9,187 nt of DNA from an uncultured Prevotella sp. (GCA_900546605.1 URDV01000079.1:1-9187); one strand, 5' to 3'. Counted from the first letter of the stretch, positions 1 through 7,629 are shown. A program made the numbers and translations. Notes: generated by a model not told the origin, from the letters alone.

Positions 1-2072
1 GGGTACAACCTCTCCATTTTATTTTCATAAAACTTCCAATCTTTTTCAATAGGCAGCAATCCCCTTATGCCAGCTTGCAAGTGGGCATGATCAGGAGCCG
101 AGGCACCACAACGTGCCCCATTGTAGAAAACAAAAAGTCCAGGCAAACTCCATGCTATTTGGTCCATGAGATTTGCAAAGTGGCTAAACTTTTGTGCCAC
201 ATGTCGACGTGTTGGGATGGTAAAATGCTCAGGCAAAATAGGGTAGGGGTTTACCAAAAATTGCAAGCTACCTAACACGGGCAGTTGATTTTGTTGCACG
301 GGGCGGTTTTTGTCGCAAAGAAAGCAAGCTCGCTTTTTAAGATGTTTTTTGTCAATATTAGCTCCTGTGCTCACTATTCGTGAAGGATTAAATTGAACGC
401 GCAAAGTAGCATCTTCAATAGGCAATTCTTTTGTTACTACGGTCGATTTTAAGTCGTCGTAACGTTGTTTTGCCTCATTCCAATGAGACAGTTGCTGTTC
501 AAAAAAAGCTTCAACCTCGCTTTTGTTTAAAGCATGATTCCATTGTGCTATCATAGCTTGGCGTGCTTGCAATTCGTAGCTACGAAGCGAATCTTTGTAA
601 GCATTATTGCGGTTTTGCTTGTCAATACTCAACGCGGCATCAGAGTTACCTTCCCATCGGCGGCACAAATACACTTCGTCGAAAATACGACCTATACGAT
701 AACGACGTGAAATGGTAAGTCCTAATGCATAGTCCTCGCCATAGCTTGTGTTGGGAAAGCCCAATTGGCGCAGAATGTCGGTACGGAATGCTCGGGGCGC
801 TCCCAACCCATTAATGCGTAAAGCATTATTACGTCCATTGTCTGCCGTCCATTCTTTGTGTGCTATCAGTCCTGGAGGGAGAGTTTGCAAACCAAAGTCA
901 ACCATACGATAGCTACCAATAATCATAGCTGCCTTTTGTTTTTTGAATTCGTCAACAATTCGTTGCAGCGTGTTGGGCGACGAGTATAAGTCGTCAGAGT
1001 CTAACTGTACCGCATAACGTCCACAATGTGCAGAACGTATGGCATAATCCCAACAACCACCAATGCCCAAATCATTACGTTCAGGCTGAAGCAGCACAAC
1101 GTGTTGGTTTGCGTTAAGCGATGCTACAGCCTCTCCCGTGCCATCAGTTGAATGGTTGTCAATCACAATCACGTTAAAACTGAAGTCTGTTTGTTGAGTC
1201 AACGCGCTATTGACAGCATCCTTAATAGTTCGCACCCTATTGCGAACGGGTATAATAACACTTGCTTCAACTGGATATGGTGTAGTGTCAGTAGGCAATT
1301 CGTCATACTCGTGGGGGGCGAGCCATGCGTTAATATGCTTTAAGTGTTCTGTACAAGCCCGTTCCATCTCAATTTGGACATCGCGATTTGAAGGGTTTAC
1401 ATAGTCAAATTGTTTCACCCCCGAGGCGCGGTTGTCTGTTTCTGTCTCAGTATAAAGAGGTTCGTGAATGTGCTCTATATGTCCTTGTGCGCTGACAAAC
1501 AAGCGTAAAGCATATAACGTGGCATATTGATAGCGAAGAGTATGTTCAGTTGCAAAAAAGTCCTTAATACCTTTTGTGCTATACATTAGTAATGAGCCAA
1601 AGTCAAAGTCATCGCGTAAGGCTCCCACTTGATAGTCAATAACAGGGTGTAGCCCCTTATCATCGTATCTGTCAGAATAGAGCATGAGTGGTGTTTCTTT
1701 GGCCGACTGAATATACCCCATTATCTGCATAAAACGCTCCACACAATGGTAGTTCAGGGTAAGCGTATGGTGGCTTAAGTATATAAATGTATAAGGTGCG
1801 CTCAGTTTCTGTGCTACTTGACGTAATAATTTGCTATTGGTTAAATTGCTTGAAACAAAGCATTTACATTTGTCATCCGCGTATGACTCGGCTTGCTCTT
1901 GATTAGCTTCAGAGCAAACCAAAAAAAGGGTGTTTAAAAAGGAGCAATCCTTTAAATAAGAAATTATAGGCTCGTTTTGTGGCGTGTAAGCCAACAAAAA
2001 GTCAAATGAGTTATACATTTCTGAGTAAGGTTGAAAAAATTGTGCTGGCAACATAACTATGGTGTTACACAT
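1..2072 (-). CDS. Multidomain glycosyltransferase: degenerate GT-like domain + GT2 domain + GalT/HIT-like (DUF4922-type) domain, C-terminus cut by window edge
   Basis: I translated 690 codons on the minus strand without a stop. The ATG at 2072-2070 is the first in frame after a TAG eight codon positions or fewer upstream, and a promoter lies about 50 bases ahead. Residues 1-265 look like a diverged glycosyltransferase-like domain ending in a conserved-looking block (DYVNPSNRDVQIEMERACTE). Residues 268-480 are a GT-A family 2 domain: ASVIIPVRNR at 270-279, IDNHSTDGT at 304-312, the DxD-type metal/nucleotide-sugar site DSDD at 358-361, and YGED at 444-447, a likely catalytic-base region. Residues 550-690 resemble the GalT/Ap4A-phosphorylase branch of the HIT superfamily: CFLCDKNRP at 583-591, then NPYPILPEHF, then HAHLQ at 662-666, the HxHxQ active site whose second His would be the nucleophile. 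There is no signal peptide or membrane helix in the visible part, so it is probably cytoplasmic. The family is known from Bacteroidales, but donor, acceptor and the role of the fusion are unknown to me. Domain calls are by motif memory, not a search. Confidence 0.85.
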   Translation of the reverse strand, partial: MCNTIVMLPAQFFQPYSEMYNSFDFLLAYTPQNEPIISYLKDCSFLNTLFLVCSEANQEQAESYADDKCKCFVSSNLTNSKLLRQVAQKLSAPYTFIYLSHHTLTLNYHCVERFMQIMGYIQSAKETPLMLYSDRYDDKGLHPVIDYQVGALRDDFDFGSLLMYSTKGIKDFFATEHTLRYQYATLYALRLFVSAQGHIEHIHEPLYTETETDNRASGVKQFDYVNPSNRDVQIEMERACTEHLKHINAWLAPHEYDELPTDTTPYPVEASVIIPVRNRVRTIKDAVNSALTQQTDFSFNVIVIDNHSTDGTGEAVASLNANQHVVLLQPERNDLGIGGCWDYAIRSAHCGRYAVQLDSDDLYSSPNTLQRIVDEFKKQKAAMIIGSYRMVDFGLQTLPPGLIAHKEWTADNGRNNALRINGLGAPRAFRTDILRQLGFPNTSYGEDYALGLTISRRYRIGRIFDEVYLCRRWEGNSDAALSIDKQNRNNAYKDSLRSYELQARQAMIAQWNHALNKSEVEAFFEQQLSHWNEAKQRYDDLKSTVVTKELPIEDATLRVQFNPSRIVSTGANIDKKHLKKRACFLCDKNRPVQQNQLPVLGSLQFLVNPYPILPEHFTIPTRRHVAQKFSHFANLMDQIAWSLPGLFVFYNGARCGASAPDHAHLQAGIRGLLPIEKDWKFYENKMERLY

Positions 2073-2124
2073 AAAAGCACTCTATCATAGCATATTTGCC
2101 GAATCATGTAATGTATTATGTCTA

Positions 2125-2156
2125 CAAAGATAACTAAAAGCGTGTAATGGAGCAAA
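2125..2156 (-). promoter_or_regulatory. Bacteroidota-type promoter for the minus-strand glycosyltransferase
   Basis: Read on the minus strand, TTTG at 2156-2153 is followed by a 20-base spacer and TATCTTTG at 2132-2125. This fits the TTTG / TAnnTTTG pattern of the Bacteroidota primary sigma factor. The leader to the ATG at 2072 would be roughly 45 bases. No clear Shine-Dalgarno is seen, as is usual in this phylum. Called by pattern only. Confidence 0.7.
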
Positions 2157-2310
2157 GATTTCTATTCAATTTTTACAATTGCTTTATTCTTTATTTTAGT
2201 TGAACACTTACTTATGAAGTCAAAGTCAGAATGGCAGGAAGCTTAAAAACTTCAAATCTAATATTCGTCAAAAAAGTTCGGACAACTTCTATACTTTGAA
2301 AGCTAACGTT

Positions 2311-2330
2311 AATACCCATTTTAGGGTATT
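2311..2330. promoter_or_regulatory. Candidate operator: perfect 7-bp inverted repeat overlapping the feoAB -33 element
   Basis: AATACCC at 2311-2317 and GGGTATT at 2324-2330 are perfect reverse complements separated by six bases. The right arm runs into the TTG taken as the -33 element at 2329-2331. A second small palindrome, TAACGTTA, sits directly against it at 2304-2311. A dyad at this position is where a repressor would block RNA polymerase. Because the gene is an iron importer, an iron-responsive regulator (Fur or DtxR type) is a reasonable guess, but the sequence does not match the classical E. coli Fur box and I cannot name the protein. Confidence 0.45.
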
Positions 2331-2358
2331 GCAGACCCACGCATAATTAGTACCTTTG
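2329..2358 (+). promoter_or_regulatory. Bacteroidota-type promoter for feoAB
   Basis: TTG at 2329-2331, a 19-base spacer, and TACCTTTG at 2351-2358 match the TTG / TAnnTTTG pattern. Transcription would start a few bases after 2358, giving a leader of about 30 bases to the ATG at 2397. The leader is A-rich before the start (GAAGACAAAAAT) with no strong Shine-Dalgarno. Confidence 0.75.
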
Positions 2359-2396
2359 CAACTTGAATAAAGAATGATTTTTTTGAAGACAAAAAT

Positions 2397-5042
2397 ATGA
2401 AATTATCTGACTTAAACACGGGCGAAAGAGGCGTAATTGTGAAAGTCGCAGGTCATGGCGGTTTTCGCAAACGCATTGTTGAAATGGGTTTTGTTAAGGG
2501 TAAAACTGTAAAGGTTATTCTAAATGCCCCATTACGTGACCCCATAGAATATGAAATTATGGGGTATAAAATTTCGCTACGTCGTGAAGAAGCTAAACTT
2601 ATTGAAGTTATTAGTGAAAGCGAAGCTCAAAATGACGCGCGCCTACACCCCGAAGAAAATCTAAAGGGTATTGTGGCTGGCGAGGATGAAAATGAAGAGT
2701 TGCAAATGCAACTTGACAACCGTATGAAACGCTTGGCTGCCGACAAGCGACGCATTATTAATGTGGCGTTGGTGGGTAACCCTAATTGCGGTAAGACATC
2801 CTTGTTTAATGTGGCTTCAGGAGGCCATGAACATGTGGGTAATTATAGTGGCGTAACGGTTGATGCCAAAGAAGGCTTTCTCGACATGAAAGTCAAGGTG
2901 AAACGTAACGACAAAGGCGAAATCGAAATATACCACCAAAGCCCAACAAGCACATGTGGCACAAATTGCGAAGCATGTGGCATATCAAGTGGATGTACAC
3001 AAGGTGACGTAGATGGATTTGAAGATAAGGTTTACCATTTTCGTATCGTCGACCTCCCTGGCACCTATTCGCTATCAGCCTACTCGCCTGAGGAACTTTA
3101 CGTGCGCCGACACTTAATTGACGAAACGCCTGATATTGTTATTAATGTAGTGGACAGCTCCAACCTAGAGCGTAACCTTTACCTCACCACTCAACTAATC
3201 GATATGCACCAACGCATGGTGGTAGCACTCAATATGTTTGACGAATTGCAACACAATGGTGACAAGTTAGACTATGTGCAATTAGGTCATTTGCTTGGTG
3301 TGCCCATGATTCCCACCATATCGCGCACAGGAAAAGGTATTCGCGATTTGTTTGAAACCGTTGTTGCTGTTTACGAAAATCAGTACGATACCCAGCTTGA
3401 GCGCCATATTCATGTAAATCATGGCAAGGAATTAGAGCAAAGTATTGATAGGCTGAAAATTATATTCCAAAAGAATCAAAACTTACGTAGCAAATACTCT
3501 ACACGTTACTTAGCCATAAAGTTTCTTGAAGGTGACTCTGAGGCACAACATTTGGTTGAAACCCTGCCCCAACATGATGAACTCGTAGCCGTTCGTTATG
3601 AAGAGACGCAACGCCTTAAAGCAGATTTGCACGATACGCCCGATAATGCCATAACCGATGCAAAATACGGATTTGTGCAAGGAGCTTTAAAAGAAACTTA
3701 TCAGCCTCATGTGGCTCGACAAGGACGCACACTTACTGAAAAGATTGATGCCTTCGTAACCAATCGTTATTGGGGCTTCCCCTTATTCTTTGTAGTCCTA
3801 TTCCTTATCTTCTTCATAACCTTCCAATTGGGCGCATACCCAATGGATTGGATTGATTGGATTGTAGGTCAAATATCTGACTTTGTAAAATATGCCATGC
3901 CTGATGGTATATTAAAGGATATGATTGTTGATGGCGCGATAAGTGGTGTGGGAGCTGTTATCGTATTTTTGCCCAACATTATGATATTGTATTTGTTTAT
4001 CTCTCTGTTAGAGGATTCGGGCTACATGGCACGAGCTGCTTTCATTATGGATAAACTCATGCATCACATGGGCTTGCACGGAAAATCATTCATACCTATG
4101 GTAATGGGATTCGGCTGTAACGTGCCAGCCATTATGGCAACACGCACAATTGAAAATCCTAAGAGCCGACTGATAACCATGCTGATTACACCATTTATGT
4201 CATGTTCTGCTCGAATACCTATATACGTGGTTTTGGTGAGTGCGTTCTTTCCGCATAATGGAGCCATGGTTATGTTGGGCTTATATGCCTTGGGCATTAT
4301 AGCAGCCATATTAATGGCACGTCTTTTCAGCCGTTTCTTAATGCGTGGCGAGGATTTGCCTTTTGTTATGGAGTTACCCCCTTATCGTATGCCAACCGCT
4401 AAGTCTGTATTGATGCATACATGGGAAAAAGGACGCCAATATCTACAAAAGATGGGAGGCATCATCTTGGTATTTTCGCTTATTATTTGGGCTTTAAGCT
4501 ACTTTCCACATACCGAAGCAGCAGAAAACATACAAACCGCCCCAGCTACGTCAACTCCCCGTACGCAACAACCCTCTGAAACAGTTTCTGCCTCTACTGT
4601 TACCGAGGAAGAACCATCAAAGGCAGCTGTAGCACAACCTACCACATCTTATTTGGAGTCAATAGGGCAGTTTATAGCCCCAGTTATGTCGCCCATGCAC
4701 TTTGATTGGAAAATGAGTGTAGGCATATTATCTGGCATAGGAGCCAAAGAATTGGTAGTTAGTACATTGGCTGTGATGTATGCAGGTGAGGATGTTGATA
4801 GCGATGAAGCGTCAACCGACACGCGCCTATCGCAGGCACTTAGAACCAATATGACCACTCCGTCTGCACTTGCCTACATGGTATTTATTCTATTCTATTT
4901 TCCGTGCATAGCTACTATTACGGCTATAAAAAATGAAAGTGGAGGATGGAAATGGGCTTTGTTTACAGCCGCTTATACCACAGCTTTTGCTTATATTAGT
5001 TCGCTACTGACCTATTGGGTCGCATCTGCTTTCATCGGTTAA
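2397..5042 (+). CDS. feoB: FeoA-FeoB fusion, ferrous iron transporter
   Basis: This 881-residue inner-membrane protein imports Fe(II). Residues 1-75 form a FeoA SH3-like domain (MKLSDLNTGERG at the start; MGFVKGKTVKV at 30-40), which in most bacteria is a separate small protein. A charged linker leads to the FeoB G domain: G1 GNPNCGKT at 127-134, switch I GVTVD at 152-156, G3 DLPG at 219-222, G4 NMFD at 279-282 and ISRTGKG near 308-314. The membrane domain from about 458 to the end contains the paired gate motifs GFGCNVPAIMATR (571-583) and TPFMSCSARIPIY (598-610), then GIGAKELVVSTL (780-791). Two segments are longer than in ordinary FeoB. One is a cysteine-bearing insertion at about 163-210 with Cys187, 191, 194 and 200. 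The other is a Thr/Pro/Ala/Glu-rich loop at about 705-750. The start is supported by the FeoA N-terminus and the promoter. FeoA-FeoB fusion is known in Bacteroidales. It is monocistronic here, ended by a terminator; no FeoC is seen. Confidence 0.97.
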   Translation: MKLSDLNTGERGVIVKVAGHGGFRKRIVEMGFVKGKTVKVILNAPLRDPIEYEIMGYKISLRREEAKLIEVISESEAQNDARLHPEENLKGIVAGEDENEELQMQLDNRMKRLAADKRRIINVALVGNPNCGKTSLFNVASGGHEHVGNYSGVTVDAKEGFLDMKVKVKRNDKGEIEIYHQSPTSTCGTNCEACGISSGCTQGDVDGFEDKVYHFRIVDLPGTYSLSAYSPEELYVRRHLIDETPDIVINVVDSSNLERNLYLTTQLIDMHQRMVVALNMFDELQHNGDKLDYVQLGHLLGVPMIPTISRTGKGIRDLFETVVAVYENQYDTQLERHIHVNHGKELEQSIDRLKIIFQKNQNLRSKYSTRYLAIKFLEGDSEAQHLVETLPQHDELVAVRYEETQRLKADLHDTPDNAITDAKYGFVQGALKETYQPHVARQGRTLTEKIDAFVTNRYWGFPLFFVVLFLIFFITFQLGAYPMDWIDWIVGQISDFVKYAMPDGILKDMIVDGAISGVGAVIVFLPNIMILYLFISLLEDSGYMARAAFIMDKLMHHMGLHGKSFIPMVMGFGCNVPAIMATRTIENPKSRLITMLITPFMSCSARIPIYVVLVSAFFPHNGAMVMLGLYALGIIAAILMARLFSRFLMRGEDLPFVMELPPYRMPTAKSVLMHTWEKGRQYLQKMGGIILVFSLIIWALSYFPHTEAAENIQTAPATSTPRTQQPSETVSASTVTEEEPSKAAVAQPTTSYLESIGQFIAPVMSPMHFDWKMSVGILSGIGAKELVVSTLAVMYAGEDVDSDEASTDTRLSQALRTNMTTPSALAYMVFILFYFPCIATITAIKNESGGWKWALFTAAYTTAFAYISSLLTYWVASAFIG

Positions 5043-5065
5043 AGTAAAAGTTTAATGCAAACAAT

Positions 5066-5114
5066 AAAGCACGTTTAAAACAGTATTTTTAGCCTTGTTT
5101 TAAACGTGCTTTTT
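5066..5114 (+). terminator. Rho-independent terminator after feoAB
   Basis: Left arm 5066-5082 (AAAGCACGTTTAAAACA) and right arm 5096-5112 are perfect 17-bp reverse complements around a 13-base loop. The stem ends in a run of five T, followed by ACTTTT. It begins 23 bases after the feoAB stop. The stem is AT-rich in its loop-proximal half but long and unbroken. The A-rich left flank is modest, so any action on the minus strand would be weaker. Confidence 0.85.
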
Positions 5115-5180
5115 ACTTTTGTATAGCAACGGTAAAACGAGATAAAATGAAATAAATGTCACAGAAATTTAACAAAACAC

Positions 5181-5211
5181 TTTGAGGTTAACTAATCATA
5201 TACTAATTTTG
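5181..5211 (+). promoter_or_regulatory. Bacteroidota-type promoter for the phosphate transporter
   Basis: TTTG at 5181-5184, a 19-base spacer, and TAATTTTG at 5204-5211 fit the TTTG / TAnnTTTG pattern. The predicted leader is short, about 20 bases to the ATG at 5238. It lies after the feoAB terminator, so the transporter is an independent transcription unit. No PHO-box-like repeat is evident. Confidence 0.75.
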
Positions 5212-5237
5212 CAGCACAACATTAGAACCCACTTTAT

Positions 5238-7487
5238 ATGGATTTTTTCTATCTTGGAATTTTAGTATTCCTTTTTGTATTGGCTACGTTTGACCTATCA
5301 GTTGGTGTAGCCAATGATGCGGTAAACTTTCTGAGCCCTGCTGTGGGCGCAAAAGCTGCAAAGTTTCGTACTATTTTAATTGTTGCGGCTATCGGTATAT
5401 TTGTCGGAGCAAGCACCTCAAGCGGAATGATGGACATAGCCCGTCATGGTGTGTTAAACCCCCACTACTATTCGCTCGACGACGTTATGTGCATATTTTT
5501 GGGCGTAGCGGCAACCGATGTCATTTTGCTCGACATTTTTAATACCTTGGGTATGCCCACATCTACCACCGTTTCTATGGTATTCGGTTTGTTAGGTGGT
5601 AGCACGGCTTTAGCCTTTTCAAAAATTTTGAGCCACGGACTTACCTATGCTCAACTCATTAACACAGATAAGGCTCTTAGCGTAATTATAGGTATATTCC
5701 TTTCTGTAGCCATCGCGTTTGTTTTTGGTTTAATCGTAATGTGGATAGCGCGTTTGGTTTTCACCTTTCATTACAAAAAACATTTACGTTACAGCATCGC
5801 CATATTTGGTGGTTTAAGCATCACCTCTATTTTTTTCTTTCTATTGGTAAGCGGCTTACGAACAAGCCCCATGCTAACAGCCATAGGGTGGACTCCTGAA
5901 TGGATTGACCAAAACCGCTTAAATATTTTGCTCATAAGCTTTTGCTCATTTACAGTGTTAATGGAGATTTTGCACCTATGCAAGGTTAACATTTTCCGTA
6001 TCGTGGTACTCTTTGGCACCTTTGCCTTAGCTATGGCCTTTGCGGGTAATGACTTGGTCAACTTTATTGGTACGCCTTTAGCTGGTTTAGAGTCATTCCT
6101 TGACTACACAAATAATGGGATGGGACAAGATGCGAACAATTACATGATGAGCGTGTTAGCTGGCGAAAGTCATTTGCCCTTTAAGCATCTTTTCTTGATA
6201 GCTGCGGGTGTAGTAATGACCATTGCTATTTGCACCTCAAAGAAGGCACACAAGGTGGTTGAAACAACTGTAAACCTTTCACGACAAGACGAGGGCGAAG
6301 AGGTGTTTTCATCATCACGTTTAGCGCGTCGCACAGTACGTGCCGTAATGAACACCACAAATGCCATCTCAAAGCATGTGCCTCAATGTGTTTCAAACTG
6401 GATAAACACACGCTTCAGCCAAGATGGCGTGGTTATTGAGGAGGGCGCAGCCTTTGACCAAGTGCGTGCAGCTGTCAACCTTGTTATGGCTGGTTTCTTG
6501 ATTGTGGTTGGTACTTCATTGCAATTACCCCTTTCAACTACCTATGTAGCTTTCATGGTAGCCATGGGTTCTTCATTGGCCGATCGCGCATGGGGACGTG
6601 AAACGGCTGTATATCGCATAACAGGTGTAATTACCGTTATTGGCGGATGGTTCATAACAGCTGGAGCTGCATTTATTGTGAGTTTCTTGATAGCTACAGT
6701 CAACCATTGGGGTGGTATTATTGCCATGGTGCTGATTATGGGGGTTGTAGCCCTTGTAATTATCAATAACAATCGCAAATTCAAGCAAAAGCGTGAGCAA
6801 GATAACGTTGACCTTTTATTCCGGCAGTTAGTTCGTAGTCACGATAAAGCCGAAACTTGGAATTTGTTACTTGAACATGTGCGTCGTACACAAACCGACA
6901 TGCTAACCTTCACGCGCAACACCTTCCGCAACATAACGCAAGGTTTGATGCATGAAAACATGCGAGCACTTCGCACAGCATCACACGACATCGAAAACGA
7001 AAAGAGTGTGTGGAAGCGTTACCGCAGAAAGGAAATTCTCGGTATGCGCAAAATAGATTATTTGGTAGCTGTGGAAAAGAACACATGGTTCCATTTGGGT
7101 TGCAACAATTCCACCCAGATTATATATGGCCTAAAGCGTATGTTAGAGCCTTGTGTTGAACACGTTGACAACAACTTCAATCCACTTCCACAGGATTATA
7201 TTGACGAGTTCATTCCCGTTTGCAACGACGTTGATCGTTTTCTTGAAGGAGCACAGCGCATGATCTCTACAGGTAATTTCGAAGGTGTTGACGAGTTGCT
7301 CGTACAAGGTAATGCCATTAAGAGTCGTATCTCGCAAATTCGCCATGCACAGCAAGATCGCATCCAACGTGAAGACTCCAATATCAAGGTGGCTTTACTC
7401 TACCTTTCAACCTTGCAAGAAACACAAGAACTCATGTCAGCAGCTCGCCACATATTGCGAGCCAGCAAGCGTTTCCAAACGCAGTAG
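5238..7487 (+). CDS. PiT-family inorganic phosphate transporter with C-terminal PhoU-like domain
   Basis: This 749-residue membrane protein belongs to the PiT (PHO4) family, which moves inorganic phosphate across the inner membrane with a cation. It shows the family's internal repeat: GVANDAVN at 23-30 in the first half and AGNDLVN at 269-275 in the second, each with the conserved Asn-Asp. GMPTSTTVSMVFG at 105-117 is matched by LPLSTTYVAFMVAMG at 430-444. About twelve hydrophobic segments lie between 4 and 510, with a hydrophilic cytoplasmic-type loop at about 336-405. From about 515 to the end the protein is charged, helical and non-membrane (VDLLFRQLVRSHDKAETW onward), resembling PhoU/DUF47 proteins that in many bacteria are a separate gene next to pit. 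This makes it much longer than a simple bacterial Pit of about 500 residues. Substrate phosphate is inferred from the family; ion coupling cannot be told. No other phosphate-regulon gene is in the window. Confidence 0.92.
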   Translation: MDFFYLGILVFLFVLATFDLSVGVANDAVNFLSPAVGAKAAKFRTILIVAAIGIFVGASTSSGMMDIARHGVLNPHYYSLDDVMCIFLGVAATDVILLDIFNTLGMPTSTTVSMVFGLLGGSTALAFSKILSHGLTYAQLINTDKALSVIIGIFLSVAIAFVFGLIVMWIARLVFTFHYKKHLRYSIAIFGGLSITSIFFFLLVSGLRTSPMLTAIGWTPEWIDQNRLNILLISFCSFTVLMEILHLCKVNIFRIVVLFGTFALAMAFAGNDLVNFIGTPLAGLESFLDYTNNGMGQDANNYMMSVLAGESHLPFKHLFLIAAGVVMTIAICTSKKAHKVVETTVNLSRQDEGEEVFSSSRLARRTVRAVMNTTNAISKHVPQCVSNWINTRFSQDGVVIEEGAAFDQVRAAVNLVMAGFLIVVGTSLQLPLSTTYVAFMVAMGSSLADRAWGRETAVYRITGVITVIGGWFITAGAAFIVSFLIATVNHWGGIIAMVLIMGVVALVIINNNRKFKQKREQDNVDLLFRQLVRSHDKAETWNLLLEHVRRTQTDMLTFTRNTFRNITQGLMHENMRALRTASHDIENEKSVWKRYRRKEILGMRKIDYLVAVEKNTWFHLGCNNSTQIIYGLKRMLEPCVEHVDNNFNPLPQDYIDEFIPVCNDVDRFLEGAQRMISTGNFEGVDELLVQGNAIKSRISQIRHAQQDRIQREDSNIKVALLYLSTLQETQELMSAARHILRASKRFQTQ

Positions 7488-7557
7488 ATTATTTCACATG
7501 CAATTTCTCTCCCTATTTATAAGTTAAAGTTAGAAGTTGCCCCAATATAAATAAAAA

Positions 7558-7604
7558 CATCCCCCTAACCCCAAGCATTCCATTGTGCAGAGGTGAGGGG
7601 GATG
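7558..7604. terminator. GC-rich hairpin between the phosphate transporter and uvrB, possible terminator
   Basis: CATCCCCCTAACC at 7558-7570 pairs with GGTGAGGGGGATG at 7592-7604 over 13 positions with one mismatch, around a 21-base loop. On the plus strand the hairpin is followed by CTACTTATAG, which is not a proper T run, so termination after the transporter would be weak. Read on the minus strand it is followed by GTTTTTATTTA fit for a terminator, although no minus-strand gene ends here. It could act in both directions or be a repeat remnant. Confidence 0.5.
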
Positions 7605-7629
7605 CTACTTATAGCTTGTTTTGCACATT

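Larger units (their letters stand above)
2073..2396. other. Divergent intergenic region between the glycosyltransferase and feoAB (324 bases)
   Basis: This AT-rich spacer holds the two divergent promoters and an inverted repeat described separately. Between the promoters (about 2157-2300) I see only minor structure: a 5-bp inverted repeat AAGTT/AACTT at 2274-2288, and a second minus-strand TAGATTTG at 2260-2253 whose upstream partner is poorly spaced. Two very short plus-strand reading frames (2214-2246, 10 codons; 2231-2299, 22 codons) have no support as genes. No RNA gene or riboswitch is recognisable. Confidence 0.6.

Noticed and set aside
75..275. Plus-strand 66-codon reading frame
   Set aside because: It lies opposite the GalT/HIT-like domain of the minus-strand gene and has no family resemblance; it is a shadow.
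1152..1404. Two overlapping plus-strand frames of 63-64 codons
   Set aside because: They are antisense to the GT2 domain and look like composition artefacts.
2253..2260. Second minus-strand TAGATTTG promoter-like element
   Set aside because: The nearest TTG gives a 22-base spacer and the 2125-2156 pair is better spaced, so it is not called.
2214..2299. Tiny plus-strand frames (10 and 22 codons) in the divergent intergenic region
   Set aside because: There is no ribosome site, no recognisable product, and both lie upstream of the feoAB promoter; chance frames are expected.
7285..7527. Plus-strand 80-codon frame overlapping the end of the phosphate transporter
   Set aside because: It is out of frame inside the transporter's coding sequence and has no family features.
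7616..7623. TTGTTTTG before uvrB as a -7 element
   Set aside because: It misses the TA of TAnnTTTG, and no TTG lies 19-21 bases upstream, so a promoter is not supported.
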